This document shows, in pieces, positions 1-8,871 of a DNA stretch of 64,000 nt (position 1 is the stretch's first letter; every line of letters starts with the position of its first letter). The translations under genes and the position numbers were made by a program. The stretch comes from Mesorhizobium sp. L-2-11 (GTDB taxonomy: Bacteria > Pseudomonadota > Alphaproteobacteria > Rhizobiales > Rhizobiaceae). The stretch covers positions 4,046,001-4,110,000 of the forward strand of contig NZ_AP023257.1 in NCBI RefSeq assembly GCF_016756595.1, given 5' to 3'. The notes under the pieces are model-generated. The model made no database searches. It was not told the DNA's origin and saw only the letters and a program-made list of their open reading frames with translations.

Positions 1-212
1 AGAAGCTCGATGCCAAGACGATCGTGACCGCCGAAGCGCTGGTCGCGGCCGGCGTCATCCGCCGCGTCAAGGACGGTGTGCGCATCCTCTCCGACGGTGA
101 GATCAAGTCGAAGCTTGCCTTCGACGTGGCCGGCGCCTCCAAGGCTGCCATCGAGAAGATCGAAAAGGCCGGCGGTTCGGTGAAGCTGCCGGAAAAGGCA
201 GCAGCCGAGTAA
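1..212 (+). CDS. rplO: 50S ribosomal protein L15, C-terminal part (partial)
   Basis: The reading frame enters from the left edge of the window (first full codon at 3) and ends with TAA at 210-212, giving the last 69 residues. The C-terminal pattern with 'LVAAGVIRR', 'DGVRIL' and 'GEIKSKL' followed by an Ala/Lys-rich tail is that of bacterial L15, a late-assembling large-subunit protein. Its position directly before secY is the standard spc-operon order. The start lies outside the window, so nothing can be said about its 5' end. Confidence 0.93.
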   Translation, partial: KLDAKTIVTAEALVAAGVIRRVKDGVRILSDGEIKSKLAFDVAGASKAAIEKIEKAGGSVKLPEKAAAE

Positions 213-285
213 CGGCGATTTGAAGCGCGATCGCCAGAGGTGGGACACGTTTCGCTTTTGATTGCGCTTTGATCCGCTCAATATG

Positions 286-307
286 GCGGCCGCGTCAACG
301 CGGCCGC
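286..307 (+). other. Perfect 9-bp GC stem-loop between rplO and secY
   Basis: GCGGCCGCG (286-294), loop TCAA, CGCGGCCGC (299-307). The stem is perfect and almost all G+C but is not followed by a T-run, so it is not a classical intrinsic terminator. It could be an RNA processing or attenuation element that sets the secY level relative to the upstream ribosomal proteins, or a partial terminator. The rest of the 213-403 gap shows no other clear signal. Confidence 0.5.
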
Positions 308-403
308 TTGCATGTTTGCAGTCCGGAGCTTATCTCGTGAGCTTCGGTGACACGCGCCGCCTGAGTTGCGGGCCATCGAGCGTGACCAAGCGGAGAATCA
401 GGC

Positions 404-1744
404 ATGGCTTCGGCTGCTGAACAACTAGCCTCGAATCTGAATTTCTCGGCCTTCGCCAAGGCGGAGGACCTGAAGAAGCGCATCTGGTTCACCCTTGGCG
501 CGCTGCTGGTCTACCGCCTCGGCACCTATATCCCGCTGCCCGGCATCAATCCCGACGCTTTCGCCCAGGCTTTCTCGTCGCAGAGCAAGGGCGTGCTTGG
601 CATGTTCAACATGTTCGCCGGTGGCGCCGTCGAGCGCATGGCGATCTTTGCCCTCGGCATCATGCCTTATATCTCCGCTTCCATCATCATGCAGCTGATG
701 ACCTCCGTCATCCCGTCACTGGAGGCGCTGAAGAAGGAAGGCGAGCAGGGTCGCAAGGTCATCAACCAGTATACCCGCTACGGCACCGTGCTTTTGGCGC
801 TGGTCCAGGCCTACGGCATTGCGGTCGGACTGGAAGGCGGCAACGGCATCGTCACCGATCCCGGCATGTTCTTCCGCATCTCGACCGTCATCACGCTGGT
901 CGGCGGCACCATGTTCCTGATGTGGCTCGGCGAGCAGATCACCGCCCGCGGCATCGGCAACGGCATTTCGCTGATCATCTTTGCCGGCATCGTCGCCGGC
1001 CTGCCGCAAGCCATCTCCGGCACGCTGGAACTTGGCCGCACCGGCGCGCTGTCGACCGGCCTGATCCTGGCGATCATCGTTCTTGCCGTCGTCGTCATTG
1101 CGCTGATCGTGTTCTTCGAGCGCGCCCAGCGTCGCCTGCTGATCCAGTACCCAAAGCGCCAGGTCGGCAACCGCATGTTCCAGGGCGACACCTCGCACCT
1201 GCCGCTCAAGCTCAACACCGCCGGCGTCATTCCGCCGATCTTCGCCTCTTCGCTGCTGTTGCTGCCGGCGACGGTCGCCGGCTTCTCGCAGACGACCGAG
1301 ATGCCAGCCTGGGCCAGCACCGTGCTGGCGGCGCTCGGACATGGCCAGCCGCTCTACATGGCGTTCTATGCGGCGATGATCGTGTTTTTCGCCTTCTTCT
1401 ATACGGCGATCGTCTTCAACCCGAAGGACACCGCCGACCAGCTCAAGAAGCATTCGGGTTTCATTCCGGGCTACCGTCCGGGCGAGCGCACCGCCGATTA
1501 CATCGACTATGTCCTTACCCGCATCACTGTCGTCGGCGCCATTTATCTGGTGCTGGTGTGTCTGCTGCCCGAGTTCCTGATTTCAGCGACTGGCGTACCA
1601 TTCTACCTCGGTGGCACATCGCTTCTGATCGTCGTCAGTGTAACGCTCGACACGGTGGCGCAGATTCAGGGTCACCTGATCGCGCACCAGTATGAGGGCC
1701 TGATCAAGAAGTCGAAGCTGCGCGGGGGGAAGAAGGCCAGATGA
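404..1744 (+). CDS. secY: Preprotein translocase subunit SecY
   Basis: SecY is the ten-helix channel subunit of the SecYEG translocon in the inner membrane. The 446-residue product has the usual length, the N-terminal amphipathic stretch before TM1, and repeated long hydrophobic segments. The cytoplasmic loop around residues 240-255 carries the Arg/Lys-rich '[13 protein letters not shown]' block used to contact SecA and the ribosome. The start at 404 has a GGAGA-like ribosome site about 7 bases upstream. The 3' end overlaps adk by 4 bases (ATGA), suggesting translational coupling. It belongs to the ribosomal protein super-operon. Confidence 0.98.
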   Translation: MASAAEQLASNLNFSAFAKAEDLKKRIWFTLGALLVYRLGTYIPLPGINPDAFAQAFSSQSKGVLGMFNMFAGGAVERMAIFALGIMPYISASIIMQLMTSVIPSLEALKKEGEQGRKVINQYTRYGTVLLALVQAYGIAVGLEGGNGIVTDPGMFFRISTVITLVGGTMFLMWLGEQITARGIGNGISLIIFAGIVAGLPQAISGTLELGRTGALSTGLILAIIVLAVVVIALIVFFERAQRRLLIQYPKRQVGNRMFQGDTSHLPLKLNTAGVIPPIFASSLLLLPATVAGFSQTTEMPAWASTVLAALGHGQPLYMAFYAAMIVFFAFFYTAIVFNPKDTADQLKKHSGFIPGYRPGERTADYIDYVLTRITVVGAIYLVLVCLLPEFLISATGVPFYLGGTSLLIVVSVTLDTVAQIQGHLIAHQYEGLIKKSKLRGGKKAR

Positions 1745-2361
1745 GGTTGATATTGCTTGGGCCGCCAGGGGCGGGCAAGGGGACGCAAGCACAAAGACTG
1801 GTAGAAAAATACGGCATACCGCAACTCTCCACGGGCGATATGCTGCGCGCTGCTGTCCAGGCCGGCACCGAAGTCGGCAAACGGGCCAAGGCGGTGATGG
1901 ATGCTGGCGAACTGGTTTCCGACGCCATCGTCAACGCCATCGTCGCCGAGCGTATCGATCAGGCCGATTGCGCCGGGGGATTCATCCTTGATGGATATCC
2001 GCGAACCCTGGTGCAGGCGGACGCGGTTGAATCGATGCTCTCGGAACGCCGCCTCACTCTCGACGCCGTCATCGAACTTGTCGTCGACGACAAGGCGCTG
2101 GTTGGTCGAATCGGCAAGCGCGCCGAAGAGGCCAAGGCCGCGGGTCTGCCGGTGCGCAAGGACGACAATCCGGCGGTGTTCGAAGAGCGCCTGAAGGAAT
2201 ACTACAAGAAAACGTCGCCGCTGATCGGCTACTACTATGCCAAGGGCAAGCTCAGAGGTGTCGACGGCATGGCCGACATCGATGCGGTGACGCGGCAGAT
2301 CGAAGCGGTGCTCACGGCTGCGACCCCAGCGGCGGCCCACGGGTCTGCGTACGCAAAATAA
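1741..2361 (+). CDS. adk: Adenylate kinase (short-LID form)
   Basis: Adenylate kinase interconverts ATP + AMP and 2 ADP in the cytosol. The product (206 residues) begins with the P-loop GPPGAGKGT at residues 7-15, followed by the AMP-site STGDMLR and the 'DGYPRT' motif near residue 85. The LID region between '[10 protein letters not shown]' and 'RKDDNPAVF' is short and lacks zinc-binding cysteines, as in other alphaproteobacterial enzymes, which explains the length below the 214-217 residues of long forms. Its ATG lies inside the secY stop region (4-base overlap). secY-adk-rpsM is the normal order. Confidence 0.97.
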   Translation: MRLILLGPPGAGKGTQAQRLVEKYGIPQLSTGDMLRAAVQAGTEVGKRAKAVMDAGELVSDAIVNAIVAERIDQADCAGGFILDGYPRTLVQADAVESMLSERRLTLDAVIELVVDDKALVGRIGKRAEEAKAAGLPVRKDDNPAVFEERLKEYYKKTSPLIGYYYAKGKLRGVDGMADIDAVTRQIEAVLTAATPAAAHGSAYAK

Positions 2362-2371
2362 ACGATTACGC

Positions 2372-2400
2372 TTGACTGGAGCGGTTCGCTGGGGTATGGC
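2372..2400 (+). promoter_or_regulatory. Candidate sigma-70 promoter for the rpsM operon
   Basis: TTGACT at 2372-2377, a 17-base spacer, then TATGGC at 2395-2400. The -35 box preceded by C matches the rhizobial CTTGAC preference; the -10 is weak. The location, just after adk and 150 bases before rpsM, suggests a separate start for rpsM-rpsK-rpoA-rplQ. This is a motif match only. Confidence 0.4.
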
Positions 2401-2430
2401 GGCCCGTCTTCCTATCAGGCATGAGGCTTG

Positions 2431-2448
2431 CTTGCCCGCAAGGGCAAG
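2431..2448 (+). other. Stem-loop with GNRA loop in the rpsM leader
   Basis: CTTGCCC (2431-2437), GCAA loop, GGGCAAG (2442-2448): a perfect 7-bp stem capped by a GNRA-type tetraloop, about 105 bases before the rpsM start. Such structures in ribosomal protein leaders can serve as feedback sites for a ribosomal protein; no specific ligand can be assigned from sequence alone. Confidence 0.4.
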
Positions 2449-2552
2449 GCGGCCGCTTTGAACTGGAAACTCCCGCATGGGCCGGCCTCCACCGGACGCG
2501 GGGCAACTTTGATAGCGCCGGCTTGTCCGGCCCACATGGAGAAGAGAAGAAC

Positions 2553-2921
2553 ATGGCTCGTATAGCCGGCGTCAACATTCCGACCAACAAGCGCGTCGTC
2601 ATTGCGCTTCAGTACATTCACGGCATTGGCAAGAGCTTCGCCCAGGAGATCGTCGACAAGGTCGGCATCCCGGCCGAGCGCCGCGTCAACCAGTTGACCG
2701 ACGCGGAAGTGCTGCAGATCCGCGAGACGATCGACCGTGACTACCAGGTCGAGGGCGATCTGCGCCGCGAAGTGTCGATGAACATCAAGCGGCTCATGGA
2801 CCTCGGCTGCTATCGCGGCCTGCGTCATCGCCGCTCGCTGCCGGTTCGCGGCCAGCGCACGCACACCAATGCGCGCACCCGCAAGGGCCCGGCCAAGTCG
2901 ATCGCCGGCAAGAAGAAGTAA
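2553..2921 (+). CDS. rpsM: 30S ribosomal protein S13
   Basis: S13 sits in the head of the small subunit and contacts the P-site tRNA and 50S bridges. The start at 2553 ([10 protein letters not shown]) was chosen because it gives the universal N-terminus and the standard 122 residues, and because a GAGAAGAGAAG purine stretch lies just upstream; a longer in-frame extension to 2421 has no homologous features. The helix-two-turn-helix 'IHGIGKSFA' and the C-terminal basic tail '[14 protein letters not shown]' are typical. It starts the alpha-operon portion rpsM-rpsK-rpoA-rplQ; rpsD is absent from this position. Confidence 0.97.
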   Translation: MARIAGVNIPTNKRVVIALQYIHGIGKSFAQEIVDKVGIPAERRVNQLTDAEVLQIRETIDRDYQVEGDLRREVSMNIKRLMDLGCYRGLRHRRSLPVRGQRTHTNARTRKGPAKSIAGKKK

Positions 2922-2924
2922 TTT

Positions 2925-3003
2925 AGGGCAGTACGGGAGTAGGGCAGTAAGGCAATAGGATCGGCAGACATACTGCCCTACTGCCGTACTCCCCTACTGC
3001 CTT
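2925..3003. repeat. Hairpin of four octamers per arm between rpsM and rpsK
   Basis: Left arm 2925-2956 consists of four 8-base units (AGGGCAGT, ACGGGAGT, AGGGCAGT, AAGGCAAT). Right arm 2972-3003 consists of four units of the complementary type (ACTGCCCT, ACTGCCGT, ACTCCCCT, ACTGCCTT). 27 of 32 positions pair across a 15-base loop. Each arm is therefore a tandem repeat, and the two arms are inverted relative to each other. The element fills most of the 139-base rpsM-rpsK gap. Confidence 0.85.
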
Positions 3004-3060
3004 CTCCCTGGTGGAGCCGCTGGCATTACGGCGGTGTAGAGATCAACTGAAAGGACCATC

Positions 3061-3450
3061 ATGGCCAAGGAAGCCACACGTGTTCGCCGTCGCGAACGCA
3101 AGAATATCTCGTCGGGCGTTGCCCACGTCAACTCGACCTTCAACAACACGATGATCACCATCACCGACGCGCAGGGCAATTCGATTGCCTGGTCGTCGGC
3201 GGGAGCCCAGGGCTTCAAGGGATCTCGCAAGTCGACCCCGTTCGCTGCCCAGATGGCGGCCGAGGACGTTGCCAAGAAGGCCCAGGAACACGGCATGCGC
3301 ATGCTTGAGGTCGAGGTCTGCGGACCAGGCTCCGGTCGTGAATCGGCGCTGCGCGCATTGCAGGCCGCCGGCTTCACCATCACCTCGATCCGTGATGTGA
3401 CGCCGATCCCGCACAATGGCTGCCGCCCGCGCAAGAAGCGCCGCGTCTAA
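3061..3450 (+). CDS. rpsK: 30S ribosomal protein S11
   Basis: S11 binds 16S rRNA in the platform of the small subunit. The product of 129 residues shows the family core '[18 protein letters not shown]', '[18 protein letters not shown]' and the C-terminal '[20 protein letters not shown]', all strongly conserved. An AGGACC site precedes the ATG at 3061. It follows rpsM after a gap occupied by a tandem-unit hairpin and is followed by rpoA 100 bases downstream, as expected for an alphaproteobacterial alpha operon. Confidence 0.98.
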   Translation: MAKEATRVRRRERKNISSGVAHVNSTFNNTMITITDAQGNSIAWSSAGAQGFKGSRKSTPFAAQMAAEDVAKKAQEHGMRMLEVEVCGPGSGRESALRALQAAGFTITSIRDVTPIPHNGCRPRKKRRV

Positions 3451-3550
3451 AGAATACCGAACGCCGCGCGAACGCCAGGAGCGTTCCTCCACGGCATTCC
3501 AGGTCGCCCGCCACGATTGGATGGTGGCGGGTCAACGGAAGGAAAGCATT

Positions 3551-4561
3551 ATGATCCAGAAAAATTGGCAGGAACTGATCAAGCCGAACAAGATCGAGTT
3601 CTCGTCGAAGAAGAAGACGCTGACCACGCTGGTCGCCGAGCCGCTCGAGCGCGGCTTTGGCCTGACCCTCGGCAACGCGCTGCGTCGCGTGCTTCTGTCT
3701 TCGCTGCGCGGCGCGGCTGTGACCGCCGTGCAGATCGACGGCGTTCTGCATGAATTCTCGTCGATCGCCGGCGTGCGCGAGGACGTGACCGACATCGTCT
3801 TGAACATCAAGGAAATCGCCATCCGCATGGAAGGTGACGGCCCCAAGCGCATGGTCGTGCGCAAGCAGGGACCGGGCGCTGTTCTCGCCGGCGACATCCA
3901 GACGGTCGGCGACGTCGAGATCCTCAATCCCGACCACGTCATCTGCACGCTGGACGAGGGCGCTGAAATCCGCATGGAGTTCACCGTCGATACCGGCAAG
4001 GGCTACGTTCCGGCTGACCGCAATCGCGCCGAAGACGCGCCGATCGGCCTCATCCCGGTCGACAGCCTCTACTCGCCGGTCAAGAAGGTCTCCTACAAGG
4101 TCGAGAACACCCGCGAGGGCCAGGTTCTCGACTATGACAAGCTGACCATGACGATCGACACTGACGGTTCGATCTCGGGCGAGGACGCGGTGGCTTTCGC
4201 CGCCCGCATCCTGCAGGACCAGCTTGGCCTGTTCGTCAATTTCGACGAGCCGCAGAAGGAAGTCGCCGCCGAGCAGGTGACCGAACTTGCCTTCAACCCG
4301 GCGCTGCTCAAGAAGGTCGACGAGCTCGAGCTTTCGGTGCGTTCGGCCAACTGCCTGAAGAACGACAACATCGTCTATATCGGCGACCTGATCCAGAAGA
4401 CCGAAGCCGAGATGCTGCGCACCCCGAACTTCGGCCGCAAGTCGCTGAACGAGATCAAGGAAGTTTTGGCGGCGATGGGCCTGCACCTCGGCATGGAAGT
4501 GCCGGATTGGCCGCCGGAAAACATCGAAGACCTCGCCAAGCGTTACGAAGATCAATACTGA
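3551..4561 (+). CDS. rpoA: DNA-directed RNA polymerase subunit alpha
   Basis: Alpha dimerises to nucleate RNA polymerase assembly and, through its C-terminal domain, contacts UP elements and activators. The start at 3551 (MIQKNWQEL) has GGAAGGAAAG just upstream and gives 336 residues, the normal length. The N-terminal domain (about 1-230) contains '[20 protein letters not shown]'; the C-terminal domain (about 250-320) contains '[14 protein letters not shown]' and '[14 protein letters not shown]', the DNA-binding helices. It lies between rpsK and rplQ in the standard order. Confidence 0.98.
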   Translation: MIQKNWQELIKPNKIEFSSKKKTLTTLVAEPLERGFGLTLGNALRRVLLSSLRGAAVTAVQIDGVLHEFSSIAGVREDVTDIVLNIKEIAIRMEGDGPKRMVVRKQGPGAVLAGDIQTVGDVEILNPDHVICTLDEGAEIRMEFTVDTGKGYVPADRNRAEDAPIGLIPVDSLYSPVKKVSYKVENTREGQVLDYDKLTMTIDTDGSISGEDAVAFAARILQDQLGLFVNFDEPQKEVAAEQVTELAFNPALLKKVDELELSVRSANCLKNDNIVYIGDLIQKTEAEMLRTPNFGRKSLNEIKEVLAAMGLHLGMEVPDWPPENIEDLAKRYEDQY

Positions 4562-4564
4562 CCG

Positions 4565-4650
4565 GTGAATTGAGAATGGTGAAATGGTGAATGGTCGCCG
4601 GTCGGCGACTTCGGAGAGCTTCCATTCACCATTCACTATTGACCATTCAC
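4565..4650. repeat. Hairpin of heptamer units between rpoA and rplQ
   Basis: Left arm 4565-4594 and right arm 4622-4650 are each made of variants of GTGAATG or its complement CATTCAC in tandem, and pair with each other imperfectly. The 27-base loop itself holds a short dyad (TCGCCG ... CGGCGA at 4595-4608). The architecture matches the octamer hairpin at 2925-3003 but the unit sequence and unit length differ. It starts immediately after the rpoA stop. Confidence 0.8.
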
Positions 4651-4697
4651 AAAACGAAACAGCCGGGCCAACCGCCCACAACACCAGGAGAAGAGCC

Positions 4698-5129
4698 ATG
4701 CGCCACGGATTTAAAGGCCGCCGGTTCGCCCGCAGCATAAGCCACCGCAAGTCGATGTTTGCCAACCTTGCCGTGTCGCTCATCGAGCATGAGCAGATCC
4801 TCACCACCTTGCCGAAGGCGAAGGATCTGCGTCCGATCGTCGAGAAGCTGGTGACGCTCGGCAAGCGCGGCGACCTGCACGCCCGCCGCCAGGTGATTGC
4901 CCAGATCGGTAATGAAGGCGTCGTCAAGCGCCTGTTCGACACGATCGCGCCGCGCTATGCTACCCGCAACGGCGGCTATCTGCGCATCATGAAGGCCGGC
5001 TTCCGCCACGGCGACAATGCCGCGATGGCGGTCATCGAGTTCGTCGATCGCGACACTTCGGCCAAGGGCGCCGGCGACCGTGCCCGCATCGAGGCCGAAG
5101 GCGCCGAAGAGGAAGCCGCAGCCGCATAA
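4698..5129 (+). CDS. rplQ: 50S ribosomal protein L17
   Basis: L17 is a large-subunit protein near the exit tunnel. Start 4698 is preceded by CACCAGGAGAAGAGCC, a strong ribosome site, and yields [20 protein letters not shown], close to the universal 'MRH...R...HR..M' beginning; upstream in-frame codons only read the hairpin. The product has 143 residues with an acidic Ala/Glu-rich C-terminal extension beyond the roughly 120-residue core, as often seen in rhizobia. It is the last gene of the alpha operon and is followed by a strong terminator. Confidence 0.97.
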   Translation: MRHGFKGRRFARSISHRKSMFANLAVSLIEHEQILTTLPKAKDLRPIVEKLVTLGKRGDLHARRQVIAQIGNEGVVKRLFDTIAPRYATRNGGYLRIMKAGFRHGDNAAMAVIEFVDRDTSAKGAGDRARIEAEGAEEEAAAA

Positions 5130-5156
5130 GCTTCGGTTTCTCCTGAGAGAGTTTAA

Positions 5157-5176
5157 GGGGCCCGAGGGCCCCTTTT
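5157..5176 (+). terminator. Intrinsic terminator of the ribosomal/rpoA operon
   Basis: GGGGCC (5157-5162), loop CGAG, GGCCCC (5167-5172), followed by TTTT. It lies 28 bases after the rplQ stop and faces the end of the opposite-strand gene at 5195, so it probably ends the super-operon transcript. Confidence 0.85.
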
Positions 5177-5194
5177 CGTTGGAGTGGCTACCTC

Positions 5195-5821
5195 TTACCG
5201 AGCAAAGTTGAGGTAATCTTTTCCGCCTATCGGCCTCCAATCAATCGCATTTGTAATCTGCTCGATTGCGGGATGCGAATAGGAATAAATACTATCGATC
5301 TCCGTCCGGTGATCGATATCGCATATCAATCGGGACACAGTCACGCCCTTCAGATATTTTTCGGCGTCCCGATCTTCGATGTAGTCAGTATCAACGCGGA
5401 AATAAATCTGAATGGAACCCGCGCAGATGTTCAGCTCGATGTAGTCCCTCGATGCGGTGTAGAAGACCATAGCTTCTTCTGGTGTCCACAGGCTCGCAGC
5501 CAGGAATTCCGATGGCTTTGTTCTGCTGTTGAACCCATCCATCGAAAGAGCAAATTGGTCCGTTATGCGTTCGGTGTTGCCGCGAATGGCGTGCACATCT
5601 TCGATCTGAAACCAATCCAATTCGTATGGCGGGTCTTTGTCAAACGAGACCTCAAGCTTCCCATAAAACCAATAATCGGGCACCGTCTCCGCATACTCGG
5701 TCAGCCAGCCGTCCGGCGCACCAAGCTCTTTGGCAATTTCGATCATTTTCATACCGGGGGACACAGGCCCCAAAGTGCCGGTCTTCAAAAAGTCACGGAA
5801 TGAAACGAGTTGTTTTTTCAT
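5195..5821 (-). CDS. AT-rich orphan protein of unknown function
   Basis: The 208-residue product starts at the ATG at 5821; an upstream TTG at 5848 is possible but has no better ribosome site. I do not recognise a named family with certainty. The N-terminal pattern 'FLKTGTLGPVSPGMKMIEIAKELGAP' followed by 'YGKLEVSF' resembles small immunity-like proteins often encoded beside polymorphic toxins (weak, from memory). No signal peptide or membrane segment is evident. The gene and its flanks (about 5180-5940) are clearly richer in A+T than the neighbours, use rarer codons, and interrupt two housekeeping blocks, which suggests acquisition. A 176-residue frame on the opposite strand (5273-5803) is considered the shadow. 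Confidence 0.6.
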   Translation of the reverse strand: MKKQLVSFRDFLKTGTLGPVSPGMKMIEIAKELGAPDGWLTEYAETVPDYWFYGKLEVSFDKDPPYELDWFQIEDVHAIRGNTERITDQFALSMDGFNSRTKPSEFLAASLWTPEEAMVFYTASRDYIELNICAGSIQIYFRVDTDYIEDRDAEKYLKGVTVSRLICDIDHRTEIDSIYSYSHPAIEQITNAIDWRPIGGKDYLNFAR

Positions 5822-5954
5822 GAGGGCCGACAAGCTTTCCAGTTTCAAGCTAACCTATAGCTGCTTTGCTATCCAAATAATTGGATTACATCGCCTTAGC
5901 CTTTCATTTTGCACAATCGTCGGGACAATGGCGCCCGAACCCGGAGGATTCGGA

Positions 5955-7442
5955 ATGCGCGTAAAACGGACGTCCCTTGTTCTGCTCTGCGCCTTGATGG
6001 CGGCGGCAGTCGTGCCGGCCTCCAGGCAGGCGCTGGCTCAGGACACCAAGGCCGATCCCGGTCTGTCCGACGTGCTGACCGACATGTTGCGCGGCGCCGA
6101 AGGCGAAAATGCCACCTCCGGTCCAGACAAGCGCGTGCCGTTCGGCCGCGAGGAGATGCAACTGTCGTTTGCACCGCTGGTCAAGCAGACGGCGCCGGCC
6201 GTGGTCAATGTCTATGCCTCGCAAACGGCCAGGCTGAGGTCGCCCTTCGACGGCGATCCGTTCTTCGAAGAGTTCTTCGGCCGTTCGCAGCCGCGTGCGC
6301 AGTCTTCGCTCGGCTCCGGCGTGCTGGTCGACCCGACCGGCATAGTGGTCACCAATTTCCACGTCATCAAGGACGCCGATCAGGTCAAGGTCGCCACCGC
6401 GGACGGACGTGAATTCGACAGCAAGGTGCTGCTCAAGGACGAGACGCTTGACCTCGCCGTGCTCAAGATCTCCGCCGACAAACCATTTCCGGTCGTCGCC
6501 ATCGGCGATTCTGACGCGCTCGAGGTCGGCGACCTGTTGCTGGCCATCGGCAACCCCTTCGGTGTCGGCCAGACCACCACCAGCGGCATCGTTTCGGCGC
6601 TTGCCCGCAGCCACATCGGCGTTTCCGATTCCAGTTTCTTCATCCAGACTGACGCCGCGATCAATCCCGGCAATTCCGGCGGTGCGCTGATCAACATGGG
6701 TGGCCAACTGGTCGGCATCAACACGGCGATCTACAGCCGCAGCGGCGGCTCGATCGGCATCGGCTTTGCTATTCCCTCCAACATGGTTCGCGCTTTTGCC
6801 GATGCGGCCAAGGCCGGGCGCGACTTCTTCGAGCGGCCGTATATCGGCGCCGAATTCGAGCGCGTGACGCCGCAAATCGCCGAATCGCTCGGTCTCGAGA
6901 CGCCGACCGGGGCGCTGGTTTCGTCCGTCGACGAGAAAGGGCCAGCGGCCAAGGCGGGGCTCAAGGCCGGCGACGTCGTGCTGTCGCTCAATGGTACGCC
7001 GGTCGAGAGTATCGAGGCGCTGGATTACCGGATGGCGACGCTGTCGATCGGCACCAATGCCAGCTTCGCCGTTCTCAGCAAAGGCCAGCAAGCGGCGATG
7101 GACATCGCGCTGGAGCGTGCGCCGGAAGGTGCAAAACTCGCGGAAGTGACACTGCGCGGTCGCAGCCCGTTCTCCGGCGCCAAGGTCGCGGAACTGTCGC
7201 CGCGGCTCGCCCAGCGGCTCGGCATTCGCACCGACGTCAAGGGTGTTACGGTGATCGACATCAATCGCGGTTCGCCCGCAGCCGGTTTCGGCTTCCAGCC
7301 GGGCGACATCGTTCGCGAGGTCAATGGCTTGACCATCGATACCGCCGCGACCCTGGAACAGGCAGCCATGCAGGAGACGCGCTGGTGGCGCTTTACCGTC
7401 GAGCGCGGCGGGCAGATACTGCGCCAGGTGTTGCGTTACTGA
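5955..7442 (+). CDS. Periplasmic Do-like serine protease (DegP/HtrA family)
   Basis: The family degrades or refolds damaged envelope proteins. Start 5955 is set by CGGAGGA six bases upstream and by the signal peptide that follows (MRVKRTSLVLLCALMAAAVV, cleavage likely after AQA-type residues near 28). The 495-residue product has a trypsin-like domain with His136 (TNFHVI), Asp166 (TLDLAVL) and Ser241 (NPGNSGGAL), then two PDZ domains (about 285-380 and 400-490). A region of about 40 residues before the protease domain is Gly/Glu-rich. The final residues end in an unusual 'ETRWWRFTVERGG' segment typical of the rhizobial branch. It is followed closely by rarA (51 bases). Confidence 0.95.
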   Translation: MRVKRTSLVLLCALMAAAVVPASRQALAQDTKADPGLSDVLTDMLRGAEGENATSGPDKRVPFGREEMQLSFAPLVKQTAPAVVNVYASQTARLRSPFDGDPFFEEFFGRSQPRAQSSLGSGVLVDPTGIVVTNFHVIKDADQVKVATADGREFDSKVLLKDETLDLAVLKISADKPFPVVAIGDSDALEVGDLLLAIGNPFGVGQTTTSGIVSALARSHIGVSDSSFFIQTDAAINPGNSGGALINMGGQLVGINTAIYSRSGGSIGIGFAIPSNMVRAFADAAKAGRDFFERPYIGAEFERVTPQIAESLGLETPTGALVSSVDEKGPAAKAGLKAGDVVLSLNGTPVESIEALDYRMATLSIGTNASFAVLSKGQQAAMDIALERAPEGAKLAEVTLRGRSPFSGAKVAELSPRLAQRLGIRTDVKGVTVIDINRGSPAAGFGFQPGDIVREVNGLTIDTAATLEQAAMQETRWWRFTVERGGQILRQVLRY

Positions 7443-7493
7443 GCCCGAGTGTCGATCCTTCGGACGAGATCGCGCTCCAACGAAAAGACGTGC

Positions 7494-8804
7494 ATGGCCG
7501 ATCTGTTCAGTGTCGATGAACCGGAAAAGGCGCCGCCCGGCAGGCCGCTGGCCGACCGCCTGCGCCCGCAGAACCTCGGCGAGGTCGTCGGCCAGGAGCA
7601 TCTGACCGGACCCGACGGCGCGCTGACGCGGCTGATCGGCTCCGGCTCGCTCGGCTCGATGATCTTCTGGGGGCCGCCCGGGACGGGCAAGACCACGGTC
7701 GCGCGGCTGCTTGCCGGCGAAACCAGCCTTGCGTTCCAGCAGATATCGGCGGTGTTTTCCGGTGTCGCCGACCTGAAGAAAGTGTTCGAGGCGGCGAAGC
7801 TGCGCCGCACGAACGGCCGTCAGACGCTGCTCTTCGTCGACGAGATCCATCGCTTCAACCGCGCCCAGCAGGACAGTTTTCTGCCTGTGATGGAAGACGG
7901 CACCGTCGTCCTGGTTGGCGCCACCACCGAAAACCCGTCCTTCGAACTGAACGCGGCGCTTCTGTCCCGCGCCCGCGTGTTGGTCTTCCATTCGCTCGGT
8001 GAGGACAGCATCGCAAAACTGCTGGCGCGGGCCGAGGAGACCGAGGGCAGGGCGCTGCCGCTAGACGACGAGGCGAGGGCGATGCTCGTCCGCATGAGCG
8101 ATGGCGATGGCCGTGCGGCGCTGACGCTGGCAGAAGAGGTCTGGCGCGCCGCCAAGTCAGGCGAGGTGTTCGGCGCCGAGGGCCTGCAGCGCATCGTCCA
8201 GCGCCGCGCGCCGATCTACGACAAGGGCCAGGACGGCCACTACAATCTGATCTCGGCGCTGCACAAATCGGTGCGCGGCTCGGATCCGGATGCGGCCCTC
8301 TATTATCTCGCCCGCATGTTCGACGCCGGCGAGGATCCGCTCTATCTCGGCCGCCGCCTGGTGCGCATGGCGATGGAGGATATCGGGCTGGCAGACCCGC
8401 AGGCGCTGGTCATCGCCAATGCCGCCAAGGACGCCTACGACTATCTGGGCTCGCCGGAGGGCGAGCTCGCCTTCGCCGAGGCCACCGTCTATCTCGCCAG
8501 CGCGCCCAAATCCAACGCCGTCTACACCGCCTTCAAGGCCGCTACACAGGCGGCGAAGGAGTTCGGCTCGCTGCTGCCGCCCAAACACATCCTCAACGCG
8601 CCGACCAAGCTGATGAAAGAAGAAGATTACGGCGCCGGCTACCGTTACGACCACGACGAGCCTGACGCTTTTTCCGGACAGGATTATTTTCCGGAAAAGA
8701 TGGGCCGCCGCACATTCTATGATCCGCCCGAGCGCGGTTTCGAACGTGATATCAGGAAGCGGCTCGACTATTGGGCGAAGCTGCGCGGCGAGCGGAAAAA
8801 GTAG
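7494..8804 (+). CDS. rarA: Replication-associated recombination protein A (RarA/MgsA AAA+ ATPase)
   Basis: RarA is a clamp-loader-like AAA+ ATPase acting at stalled replication forks. The ATG at 7494 (MADLFSVDEPEKAPP) was preferred to a GTG at 7449 because it gives the normal length (436 residues) and N-terminus. Walker A GPPGTGKTT is at residues 60-68 and Walker B LLFVDEIH at 112-118, followed by sensor 1 'GATTENPSFELNAALLSRARV', a family signature. The C-terminal tetramerisation region includes 'DPDAALYYLARM' and 'GEDPLYLGRRLVRMA'. It is downstream of the Do-like protease, probably co-transcribed. Confidence 0.96.
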   Translation: MADLFSVDEPEKAPPGRPLADRLRPQNLGEVVGQEHLTGPDGALTRLIGSGSLGSMIFWGPPGTGKTTVARLLAGETSLAFQQISAVFSGVADLKKVFEAAKLRRTNGRQTLLFVDEIHRFNRAQQDSFLPVMEDGTVVLVGATTENPSFELNAALLSRARVLVFHSLGEDSIAKLLARAEETEGRALPLDDEARAMLVRMSDGDGRAALTLAEEVWRAAKSGEVFGAEGLQRIVQRRAPIYDKGQDGHYNLISALHKSVRGSDPDAALYYLARMFDAGEDPLYLGRRLVRMAMEDIGLADPQALVIANAAKDAYDYLGSPEGELAFAEATVYLASAPKSNAVYTAFKAATQAAKEFGSLLPPKHILNAPTKLMKEEDYGAGYRYDHDEPDAFSGQDYFPEKMGRRTFYDPPERGFERDIRKRLDYWAKLRGERKK

Positions 8805-8871
8805 GCTCGCGCTACTTTCTCGCTCAGGGGCAGGGATTGACCGAGCCACCCTGCAAGGGCAGTAAACGGCG

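Noticed and set aside
716..1453. Long minus-strand frames opposite secY, htrA, glnA and others
   Set aside because: They are Arg/Asp/Gln/Gly/His-rich shadows typical of GC-rich genes, without start signals or homology.
5273..5803. 176-residue plus-strand frame antisense to the orphan gene
   Set aside because: It lacks a ribosome site and recognisable features, while the minus-strand product shows a plausible protein pattern.
8805..8871. Possible fluoride riboswitch before crcB
   Set aside because: Only a GCAGGG/CCCTGC stem is present; the conserved pieces of the crcB motif were not found and the leader is too short.
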